From: Hydrogenophaga sp.
GTDB lineage: Bacteria > Pseudomonadota > Gammaproteobacteria > Burkholderiales > Burkholderiaceae_C
Reading direction: 5' to 3'
Assembly (NCBI RefSeq): GCF_026125785.1
Contig: NZ_JAHCKL010000027.1
Span: forward strand, 1-55,221
Length of the DNA: 55,221 bases
A model generated the notes under the pieces. The model worked only from the letters and a program-made list of their open reading frames with translations. It was not told the origin of the DNA and ran no database searches. Below are positions 25,302-32,003 of this stretch, one piece after another; positions within the stretch are counted from its first letter, which is position 1, and the number at the start of each line of letters is the position of its first letter. Position numbers and translations under genes: made by a program.

Positions 25302-25844
25302 CTATTTTGCGGGCATTTCAAAGACCAGGCAGGTCGTTGTGGCATGGGCGTAGAGCTTGCCATCGGCACCGACGATGCGGCCCTCCGCGGTCGCGAGCTG
25401 GCGGCCCGTGTGCAGCACCGTGCCGATGGCGCGCAGCGGACCGCTGTGGATCGAAGCGGCACGCACGATGTTCACGCTGAGTTCGGCCGTGGTGTAGGCG
25501 CGGCCGGCCGGCATGGTGGTGTGCACCGCGCAGCCCACCGCCGAGTCCAGCAGCGTGGCGTACCAGCCGCCGTGCACCGTGCCCATGGGGTTGTAGTGCT
25601 TGAGTTGTGGCTGACCCTGGAACACGGCGCGGCCTTCGCCGATCTCGACCAGCGTGAAATCCAGGGTGTCGGCGATATGGGGGTAGGGCAACCGCCCCTC
25701 GAGCAGGGCCTGCATCTGCTGCAGCCCAGTCAGGCCGGTGATCGCCGCGGGGCTCGCCACACCAGGGCCGGCGCCGGCACGCAGGCGCTCCAGCGCTTCT
25801 TCATGGTCACGCTGCCAGCTTGTCAGGGTTTCTTCAAGGGTCAT
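25302..25844 (-). CDS. PaaI-family hotdog thioesterase
   Basis: This 180-residue protein has a C-terminal hotdog domain (about 75-180). The PaaI/YdiI-type motif [21 protein letters not shown], with HGG and the catalytic-type acidic residue, is near 95-115. It likely hydrolyses acyl-CoA thioesters, perhaps aromatic ones. An upstream ATG at 25871 would fall inside the regulatory palindrome; the ATG at 25844 has a good SD (GGAG, six bases ahead) and is preferred. It is divergent from marR and upstream of gloA by 5 bp. Confidence 0.88.
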   Translation of the reverse strand: MTLEETLTSWQRDHEEALERLRAGAGPGVASPAAITGLTGLQQMQALLEGRLPYPHIADTLDFTLVEIGEGRAVFQGQPQLKHYNPMGTVHGGWYATLLDSAVGCAVHTTMPAGRAYTTAELSVNIVRAASIHSGPLRAIGTVLHTGRQLATAEGRIVGADGKLYAHATTTCLVFEMPAK

Positions 25845-25859
25845 GTCGGGCTCCAAAGT

Positions 25860-25886
25860 TTGTATATGCAATTATTGTAGATACAA
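25860..25886. promoter_or_regulatory. 27-bp palindrome between thioesterase-gloA and marR-MFS, probable MarR operator
   Basis: TTGTAT and ATACAA form perfect outer arms, and CAAT-n-ATTG forms the centre; 22 of 27 positions are symmetric if the central base is excluded. It lies 7 bp before the marR ATG and 15 bp before the thioesterase ATG. The AT-rich core may also contain the -10 region of one or both promoters. MarR regulators typically bind such sites and repress both their own gene and the divergent one. Confidence 0.75.
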
Positions 25887-25893
25887 TCATCTC

Positions 25894-26361
25894 ATGAGCA
25901 CTGACACCCATGCGTCAAGCAGCGCACCGGCCGGCTGCACCAACTTCAAGCTGCGCCAGCTCACCCGGCGCGTGACCCAGCATTACGACCAGCATCTGGC
26001 CGGCAGTGGCCTGAAGATCACGCAGTACTCGTTGTTGACCCACGTGGATCGGCTCGGCCCTCTGCCGCCGGGGGAACTGGCGCGGCGCATGGACATGAGT
26101 GCCTCCACACTGTCGCGCAACCTGCAGCCTTTGCTGGCCTCGGGCTGGCTGGCGCTGGGCGAGGGGGCCGATGCGCGCAGCCGGCTCATCCACATCACCG
26201 ACGCGGGCCGTGAGCTGCGCAACCAGGCGCGTCGGCGCTGGAAGGCGGCCCAGCTTTCGCTCAACGCCCTGCTGGGCGATGCCACGGTGGTGGCCCTGCA
26301 CGCCTTGCTTGACCAGTCGCTGGCCGCGTTCCATGAAGGAGATCTGCATGACGAAGAATGA
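25894..26361 (+). CDS. MarR-family transcriptional regulator
   Basis: This is a 155-residue winged-helix protein: LTRRVTQHYDQHLAGSGLKITQYSLL, the recognition-helix segment PPGELARRMDMSASTLSRNLQPLLASGWL, and the wing GADARSRLIHITDAGRE, the classical MarR DxR(x)R signature. It probably represses itself, the downstream MFS gene and the divergent thioesterase-gloA operon from the palindrome at 25860-25886. The inducer may be a phenolic or an acyl-CoA ligand, but nothing shows which. It overlaps the MFS gene by 14 bp. Confidence 0.93.
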   Translation: MSTDTHASSSAPAGCTNFKLRQLTRRVTQHYDQHLAGSGLKITQYSLLTHVDRLGPLPPGELARRMDMSASTLSRNLQPLLASGWLALGEGADARSRLIHITDAGRELRNQARRRWKAAQLSLNALLGDATVVALHALLDQSLAAFHEGDLHDEE

Positions 26362-27586
26362 ACCGACCCGCGCCGCGGTCTCGCCCATGGCCTGGTGGCT
26401 GGTGCTGCTCGCGGCTGCGGGGGCCTTTGCGCTCACCATGGGCACGCGCCAGACCATGGGGTTTTTCCTCTCGCCCCTGAACACGGCCACCGGCCTGGGC
26501 GTCGGCAGCATCAGCCTGGCGTTTGCCTTCGGCCAACTGTGGTGGGGCCTCACGCAACCCTTCGCGGGCGCGTTCGCAGACCGTATCGGTGCCGGCCGCG
26601 TGCTCTTCATCGGCGTGGCGCTGGTGGCGCTGGGCACGTTCATCACGCCCTTCATGACGAGCACCTGGGGCCTGATCCTGGCCATCGGTGTGCTGGCCGC
26701 CGGTGGCGCCGGCATGGCCGGACCCTCGGTGCTGATGGCCGCCACCGCACGCTTGATGCCGCCCGAGCGGCGCGGCATGGCCACTGGCATCGTCAACGCG
26801 GGAGGCTCGTTTGGCCAGTTCCTCATGGCGCCGCTGGCGGCTGCGCTCACCGTGGGGCTGGGCTGGGTGGGCGCGCTGCAGGCGCTGGGCCTGGTCGTGC
26901 TGCTCGCCCTGCCGGCGGCCTGGGTGCTGCGCGGGCCGGGGCCGTCGCCGGCGGTGGGTGCCACCGCGGCGCCTGTCGCGCTGCCGGCGCGTGAGGCCAT
27001 TGCCCGCGCGCTGCGCACGCCCAGCTACCTGTTGCTGGGCTCGGGCTTTTTTGTCTGTGGCTTCCATGTCGCCTTCCTGGCCACGCACCTGCCAGGTGTG
27101 GTGGCCTCTTGTGGCCTGCCGGCGCCAGTGGGTGCCTGGGCCCTGGGCGTGATCGGTCTGTTCAATATCGTCGGCAGTCTGGCCATGGGCTGGGCGGTGG
27201 GTCGATGGCGCATGAAGTCGCTGCTCTCGCTGGTCTATGCCTCGCGCGCACTGGCGGTGCTGCTGTTCCTGCTGGCGCCCAAGACGGAGGCGGTGATGCT
27301 GACCTTCGCGGCCGTCATGGGGCTGACCTTTCTGTCCACGGTGCCCCCCACCGTGGGCCTGGTGGCCAAGTTCTTCGGTACCGGCAACATGGCCATGCTG
27401 TTCGGTCTGGTGATGCTGTCGCACCAGGTGGGCGGTTTCCTGGGCGCCTGGCTGGGCGGCCAGGTGTTCGAGGCCACGGGCAGCTACGACTGGGTCTGGT
27501 ACATCGATATCCTGCTGGCGGTGGGCGCCGCGCTCATCCATCTGCCGATCCGGGAGGCGCCTCTGCCGCGCGCGCAGCCCGCTTGA
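26348..27586 (+). CDS. Major facilitator superfamily transporter
   Basis: This is a 412-residue, 12-helix permease. MFS signatures are in the loop after helix 2 (FAGAFADRIGAGRVLFIG) and in helices 4-5 (GPSVLMAATARLMPPERRGMATGIVNAGGSFGQ); it is closest by eye to the oxalate/formate- and monocarboxylate-type MFS groups. The start at 26348 has a strong SD (AAGGAGATCTGC) inside the marR 3' end. Co-transcribed with marR, it probably exports or imports the ligand sensed by MarR. Confidence 0.9.
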   Translation: MTKNEPTRAAVSPMAWWLVLLAAAGAFALTMGTRQTMGFFLSPLNTATGLGVGSISLAFAFGQLWWGLTQPFAGAFADRIGAGRVLFIGVALVALGTFITPFMTSTWGLILAIGVLAAGGAGMAGPSVLMAATARLMPPERRGMATGIVNAGGSFGQFLMAPLAAALTVGLGWVGALQALGLVVLLALPAAWVLRGPGPSPAVGATAAPVALPAREAIARALRTPSYLLLGSGFFVCGFHVAFLATHLPGVVASCGLPAPVGAWALGVIGLFNIVGSLAMGWAVGRWRMKSLLSLVYASRALAVLLFLLAPKTEAVMLTFAAVMGLTFLSTVPPTVGLVAKFFGTGNMAMLFGLVMLSHQVGGFLGAWLGGQVFEATGSYDWVWYIDILLAVGAALIHLPIREAPLPRAQPA

Positions 27587-27604
27587 GAGCGGGCGTCCCC
27601 GGCG

Positions 27605-28513
27605 TCAACGGGGCGGTCGCGCCTCCAGCAGCGGCAGCAGTTCGGTCTGGCCCGCCTGACGCGCCAGGTCGGCGGCGGTCAGCCCATCGCGGTCGCGCAG
27701 GCCTGGGTCCGCGCCGGCATCCAGCAGCACGCGCAGCAGGACCGTGTCGCCCCGCTGAGCCGCCACCATCAACGCACTGCGACCCAGTCCATCGGTGCCG
27801 TTCACGTCCGCGCCCCACGCCAACGCCTCGCGCACCGCCGCGACATGGCCGCGTGCCGCCGCGGCCAGCAGGGAGGGCACGGGCGCCGCTCCTTCCAATG
27901 CCCGCGCGCGGGCGCGTGGCGCGGTCACTGCGGCGGCCCGGTCTGCCAGGGCCTCGGCCGACTGCCTCTCGGCGGGCGTTTCGGTGCGTATTTCGGTGGC
28001 AGAGGGTGCGGACTGCAAGGGCGGTGGTGCGGGCGAGGGTGCCGCACGCGCGGAGGATGGCTCGGCCGAGCGGGCCGGTGCCGGAGGAGCCGCCGGTGGC
28101 CGGGAGGGGGCGGGCGCAGAGGTGCGGGCGCTTTCGGTTTCGGCAGCGGAAGGAGGCGCAGGCGCTGCAGCGGGTGCGGGCGTCGGTGATGGCGTTGGTG
28201 CAGGTGCAGGTGCGGCGGACGCAGGGGCGCGCGATTCGCCGAGCGCAACGGCCTGTTCTTGCGGCGCGCTGCGGTCGAATTGCAGCACCACCAGCGTGGC
28301 CAGTCCCAGCACGGCGAGGCTGGCGGCGGCGCGCCAGCGCCAGCTTGAGGCGTTCGCCGCGTCTGGGCGTCCTGCGCCAGGAGCCATGGCCGCCCGTGCC
28401 GCAGCCGCGCGAGCGTGCGCCAGGACCGCTTCGCGCAGGGCCGGGCCAGGGCGCGCGGCATCGAACGCGTTGGCCTCGTGGTAGCGCTGCAGCAACGGGT
28501 CGTCGGTGTTCAT
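27605..28513 (-). CDS. Membrane protein with C-terminal ankyrin repeats, in the anti-sigma position
   Basis: This 302-residue protein has a short N-terminal domain (1-60, LLQRYHEANAFDAARPGPALRE), one membrane segment (about 62-79, RAAASLAVLGLATLVVLQF), a very long Ala/Pro-rich linker (about 90-165), a helical stretch, and ankyrin repeats at about 208-300 (LLAAAARGHVAAVREALAWG, GRSALMVAAQRGDTVLLRVL, DGLTAADLARQAGQTELLPL). The gene overlaps the upstream ECF sigma gene by 4 bp, the place where anti-sigma factors are normally encoded. The N-terminal 60 residues may bind sigma, and the ankyrin end would lie in the periplasm. This combination is unusual. Confidence 0.75.
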   Translation of the reverse strand: MNTDDPLLQRYHEANAFDAARPGPALREAVLAHARAAAARAAMAPGAGRPDAANASSWRWRAAASLAVLGLATLVVLQFDRSAPQEQAVALGESRAPASAAPAPAPTPSPTPAPAAAPAPPSAAETESARTSAPAPSRPPAAPPAPARSAEPSSARAAPSPAPPPLQSAPSATEIRTETPAERQSAEALADRAAAVTAPRARARALEGAAPVPSLLAAAARGHVAAVREALAWGADVNGTDGLGRSALMVAAQRGDTVLLRVLLDAGADPGLRDRDGLTAADLARQAGQTELLPLLEARPPR

Positions 28514-29085
28514 GCAAAGGCCTCCAGGGTCTGGCGCAGGCGTTCGCGTGCATAGCGCAGGCGGCTCTTGGCGGTCTCGCCGTTCACGCCGGTGGCCCGG
28601 GCGATCTCGGCGACGCTCAGGCCCCCCTCGGCCTGCAGCAGGAAAGCCTGGCGCTGCACGTCGGGCAAGGCGGCCAACGCATCGAGCAGGGCCTGTGCCT
28701 GTTCGCGCGACTGCACCTGGCGCAGCGGGCCAAAGCCGGAGTCGGCCGCGAGCGTATCGGCCAGCGCCGCGCCTTCTGCCGTGCTGGCGTCCAGGCTGGC
28801 GTGGCGCTTGTGCGTGCGCCAGTGATCGACCAGGCGGTGATGGGCCAGGGTGAAAAGCCAGGTGCGAAAGCGCGCGCGGGGCTGGTAGCTCGGCGCCTGC
28901 CGCACCAGGGACAGCCACACGTCCTGCACCAGGTCATCGGCCAGGGCGCCGTCGCGCACGCTGCGCTGCACGAAGCGCCAGACTGGCAGGGCGTGGCGGT
29001 CGTACAGGGTCTCGAAGGCGCGCGCGTCGCCCAAGGCGAATGCCTGCATGAGCGTTTCGTCGGCGGGCACGGCCTCCTGGGTCAT
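28510..29085 (-). CDS. RNA polymerase ECF sigma factor
   Basis: This is a 191-residue sigma-70 family protein. Region 2 includes FETLYDRHALPVWRFVQRSV and DDLVQDVWLSLVR with FRTWLFTLAHHRLVDHWR (about 22-90); region 4 includes LPDVQRQAFLLQAEGGLSVAEIARATGVNGETAKSRLRYARERL (about 140-185). No region 3 is present, so it is group IV (ECF). It starts the three-gene minus-strand set only if the exported-protein gene upstream belongs to another transcript; the 28-bp gap allows read-through from that gene. Confidence 0.93.
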   Translation of the reverse strand: MTQEAVPADETLMQAFALGDARAFETLYDRHALPVWRFVQRSVRDGALADDLVQDVWLSLVRQAPSYQPRARFRTWLFTLAHHRLVDHWRTHKRHASLDASTAEGAALADTLAADSGFGPLRQVQSREQAQALLDALAALPDVQRQAFLLQAEGGLSVAEIARATGVNGETAKSRLRYARERLRQTLEAFA

Positions 29086-29113
29086 GCGTGGATTATGGAG
29101 AGGCTCCCGCAGT

Positions 29114-29965
29114 TCAACTCGGGTCGGGCGCGTAGCCGGGGGGCACCCCCCCGGGGAAGGGGTTGGGCCGGGGGGGAACCGGCAAGGTGGGGATCACGCC
29201 CATGGCGATAAGGTTGTCCCGGCTGTCGTAGCGGATGCGGACGAGTTCGTCGGGTCGCGCGCTGCGGCGTTCGAAGGTGGTGTGGGTGACCACCGAGGAC
29301 TCGCGCTCGCCGTGGCCGGTGCCCAGGCGCGGCGCCGGTGCCGGTGCGGCCGGGGCCATGCGGCGGGACGCAAGGGGTTCGGCGCGGTCGCGCAGGGCCT
29401 CGGACTCGGCGGCCGGTGCGGCGGAGGAAGAAGAAGGCCCTTCAGCCGCATCCTGTTCGCGCGAGGACGGCCAGGACGTAACGGCCGGAGGCGGCGGGAG
29501 CGGTTTCTCCCGGAACAGCGCGACCCCGATCACGCCCATATGCGCCGGCCGGCCGGTGCGCTCGGCGTACGACTGGCCGTTGGCCGTGAAATGGAAGGCC
29601 GCCACCTCGGTGTCGCTCTTGCGCCAACCCTGGATCGCGTGCTGCTGCCAGGGTGCGAGCACATAGCCGGTCTGGTGCCAGGCAGCGGTCTCGCCCGAGA
29701 TCACATTGACGCCATCGACCGAGACCACGCCCAGCACGCGACCGCCGGACGCGTTGCGCACCGAGACCGCATACCGCGCGCCCGGCCGTCCGGCGACCCA
29801 ATGCTCGCCCTGGTGCCGGTAGACCGTGAGCGTCTCCCCGCTGTCGCGGTCGATGACCTGGATATCGGCCAGGCGGCCCACCGCGTGTGCGGCGGGGGCG
29901 GCGAGCGCGCCGAGAGCTGCGCTCAGAAGCAGGGAAACACGGATGAGGGACGGCAGGGGTTTCAT
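29114..29965 (-). CDS. Exported protein of unknown function
   Basis: This is a 283-residue protein, not assigned to a named family. It has a clear signal peptide (MKPLPSLIRVSLLLSAALGALAAPAAHA, cleavage about 28), a beta-rich globular part (30-155) with DIQVIDRDSGETLTVYRHQG, VSVRNASGGRVLGVVSVDGVNV and HQTGYVLAPWQQHAIQGWRKS, then an Ala/Ser/Pro-rich linker and a short C-terminal segment ending PNPFPGGVPPGYAPDPS. It lies 28 bp upstream of the ECF sigma gene in the same direction, so it may be the envelope partner or a regulon member of that system. Confidence 0.65.
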   Translation of the reverse strand: MKPLPSLIRVSLLLSAALGALAAPAAHAVGRLADIQVIDRDSGETLTVYRHQGEHWVAGRPGARYAVSVRNASGGRVLGVVSVDGVNVISGETAAWHQTGYVLAPWQQHAIQGWRKSDTEVAAFHFTANGQSYAERTGRPAHMGVIGVALFREKPLPPPPAVTSWPSSREQDAAEGPSSSSAAPAAESEALRDRAEPLASRRMAPAAPAPAPRLGTGHGERESSVVTHTTFERRSARPDELVRIRYDSRDNLIAMGVIPTLPVPPRPNPFPGGVPPGYAPDPS

Positions 29966-30057
29966 GGAGGCTCCAGAAAAGGGATGGAGCCGCTTGAAAC
30001 GAATGGGACCGGCCGATGGGGTTGCCAGGCGGGCGCGAATGTGTAACGGCTTGTCTT

Positions 30058-30990
30058 TCAGCAGCTTTCGCAGGTGGCCAGGGCACCGCTCACGCGAGCG
30101 CGGGTCTGCTCCATGAGGTAGTCCAGAAACACCTGGGTGCGCCGGGGCATGAACTTGCGGCTGGGCAGGGCGGCGAACATCTGCAGGCGTCCGGTGATCC
30201 AGGGGTTGAGCACGCGCACCAGGTCGCCGTTCTGCAGCAGCGGAGCGGCCAGCTCCACCGTGGTGGCGGTGATGCCCGCGCCGTCCAGGGCGGCGTGCAT
30301 CAGGGTGTCGTTGTGGTTGGCCCAGAGCACCGGCTGCACCTCCACGTCCACCTCGCGTCCAGGTTCCAGCGCATGCATCAGCCGCCAGGTGCGGGTGCGG
30401 CCGGTGGCAGGCTTGAGGCGAAGGCAATCGTGCCGGGAGAGGTCCTCGGGCACCTGGGGCATGCCCCGGCGCTGGATATAGGCTGGTGAAGCCAGCAAGA
30501 CCGCTTCGGTGGAAATCACCTTGCGTGCGATCACGTTGGCATCGAAGTTGTCGCTCGCGCCGATCAGGGTGATGTCGTAGTCCTCGATCGGGGGTTCGCG
30601 GTAGGACTCGACGTCAATGTCCAGCAGGATCTTGGGGTAGGCCGCCCGAAAGCCGCTGACCAAGGGCGCCAGTACGTGCGTGGCCAGAACCGGTGGCGCA
30701 AGGATGTGCAGCACGCCGGCCAGTTCGCTGGTCTGCGAACTGACCAGGGCATGGGCTTCGTCAAGCTCCTGCAGGATCACACGAACGCGTTCCAGGTAGG
30801 CCTCGCCAGCGTCCGTGAGCGACACGCGCCGTGTGGTGCGGTGCAGCAGGCGCGTGCCCAGGTGCTCCTCCAGATCCGCCACCAACCGCGTGACCACCGC
30901 CGGTGACACGTCCAGTGCACGCGCGGCGGCCGCAAAACCACCCTCGTCGATCACTTTCTGGAAGGTGCGCATCGAGGCCAGGCGGTCCAT
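30058..30990 (-). CDS. LysR-family transcriptional regulator
   Basis: This is a 310-residue protein. The N-terminal winged helix-turn-helix is MDRLASMRTFQKVIDEGGFAAAARALDVSPAVVTRLVADLEEHLG, followed by the linker helix and a periplasmic-binding-like effector domain (about 90-295). The divergent cupin gene and the palindrome between them suggest it controls that gene and itself. The effector is unknown. A run of cysteine at the very end (LATCESC) is unremarkable for function. Confidence 0.92.
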   Translation of the reverse strand: MDRLASMRTFQKVIDEGGFAAAARALDVSPAVVTRLVADLEEHLGTRLLHRTTRRVSLTDAGEAYLERVRVILQELDEAHALVSSQTSELAGVLHILAPPVLATHVLAPLVSGFRAAYPKILLDIDVESYREPPIEDYDITLIGASDNFDANVIARKVISTEAVLLASPAYIQRRGMPQVPEDLSRHDCLRLKPATGRTRTWRLMHALEPGREVDVEVQPVLWANHNDTLMHAALDGAGITATTVELAAPLLQNGDLVRVLNPWITGRLQMFAALPSRKFMPRRTQVFLDYLMEQTRARVSGALATCESC

Positions 30991-31039
30991 GGGAAACTCC
31001 GGTCACAAAGAGGAAGAATGGGTAGATTGTTGCGGAAGC

Positions 31040-31049
31040 GGAAATTTCC
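31040..31049. promoter_or_regulatory. Palindrome GGAAATTTCC in the lysR/cupin intergenic region
   Basis: This 10-bp perfect palindrome is flanked by the weaker outer arms TGTTG (31028) and CAACA (31055). It sits about 50 bp upstream of the lysR start and about 70 bp upstream of the cupin start, a reasonable place for a LysR binding site. The match to a T-N11-A core is not exact. Confidence 0.35.
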
Positions 31050-31120
31050 ACCCCCAACATGGCTATTTCATGTGCATATCTGGCAATCTTCCGCCCATCG
31101 CACAACTCGAGGATCGACGC

Positions 31121-31513
31121 TTGAACACTTTTACCCGTGTGGTGCTCTACACCGATGCCGACGGCATCGCCCGGTTCCGTGAGGACGCCATCGCCCTGAG
31201 CGAGGGCACCCCAGCGGCCCGTCTCTCGCCGCTCATGGAGTCCGGTGGCTACCAGCTGCGGGAGAGCCCGGTGGGCTTTCGCAGCGACTTCCACTGCACC
31301 ACCACGCCGCAGTGGTTGGTGGTGCTGCAGGGCTGCATGGAAATCGGCCTGCGCGACGGCAGCTGGCGCGCCTTTGGACCCGGCCAGCACTTCTGTTCGG
31401 CCGACACCTTGCCCGAGGGCGCTGTCTTCGACCCCGCAGTGCACGGCCACCGCAGCCGCCAGGCCGGTGACCAGCCCCTGGTCACCTTGTTCGTCCGGGC
31501 GGACCTCTCCTGA
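31121..31513 (+). CDS. Small cupin-fold protein (DHCW-type)
   Basis: This 130-residue protein has a cupin core: SDFHCTTTPQWLVVLQGCMEIGL (about 47-69) and FGPGQHFCSADTLPEGAVFDPAVHGH (about 76-101), which supply the possible metal ligands His50, His82 and a later His. The start is TTG at 31121, preceded by GAGGA at 7-bp spacing, and opens NTFTRVVLYTDADG; an upstream ATG at 31070 would add residues with no family character. The function is unknown. It is divergent from lysR and convergent with the DUF1854 gene 4 bp away. Confidence 0.75.
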   Translation: MNTFTRVVLYTDADGIARFREDAIALSEGTPAARLSPLMESGGYQLRESPVGFRSDFHCTTTPQWLVVLQGCMEIGLRDGSWRAFGPGQHFCSADTLPEGAVFDPAVHGHRSRQAGDQPLVTLFVRADLS

Positions 31514-31517
31514 GGCC

Positions 31518-32003
31518 CTAGAGAAAACGCTCAAGCAGCCGGCGCGAGGGCCGGTCCAGCGCCAGCCGGTCGCGGACCGTGAAGCTCACGCCATGGCTGG
31601 AGAGGATGAGCAGCGCCTGGCCTTCGAGGCGACGGATGTCGTCCTCGCTGCGCAGCACGAACTGGGTTTCGCCCCGGTCGGTGTCCACGGTCCAGGTGCT
31701 GGGCGTGGAAAACGTGGAGACGGCGAGGATGCGCCGAATGACCGGCGCGAATTCGCGCAGGGAGAGTGTCTCTTCCAGCAGGCTGCGCACGGGTTGCGGC
31801 AGCGTGGAGAGCCGCTCCAGCCAGAGCAGTTCGTGGCCGTCGGCGCCGACCAGGGACAGGCCCTCGTCCGGCGCGCTCACCGGGAAGGCCCGCACCGGCG
31901 CGACGCCCGCGTGCTCGGTACCGCGCGCATCCGTGAACACGAGTTGGCCGAAGTTGTCCCGGTGCAGGCGCCAGTCCAGCGTGGGCGTGAGGGTGTCGTT
32001 CAT
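31518..32003 (-). CDS. DUF1854 protein, cyanophycin-associated
   Basis: This is a 161-residue protein of the DUF1854 family. Segments RDNFGQLVFTDARGTEH and PVRAFPVSAPDEGLSLVGADGHEL (about 16-57) and the C-terminal FTVRDRLALDRPSRRLLERFL are recognisable. The family's function is unknown, but it is found next to ABC exporters of cyanophycin clusters. Its gene overlaps the ABC gene by 4 bp (ATGA), so the two products are probably made together and may form one complex. No membrane segment is present. Confidence 0.82.
   Translation of the reverse strand: MNDTLTPTLDWRLHRDNFGQLVFTDARGTEHAGVAPVRAFPVSAPDEGLSLVGADGHELLWLERLSTLPQPVRSLLEETLSLREFAPVIRRILAVSTFSTPSTWTVDTDRGETQFVLRSEDDIRRLEGQALLILSSHGVSFTVRDRLALDRPSRRLLERFL

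Noticed and set aside
26261-27541. Minus-strand frame of 426 codons opposite the MFS gene
   Set aside because: His/Gln/Arg-rich translation with no membrane segments or motifs; the plus strand encodes a clear 12-helix transporter with an SD.
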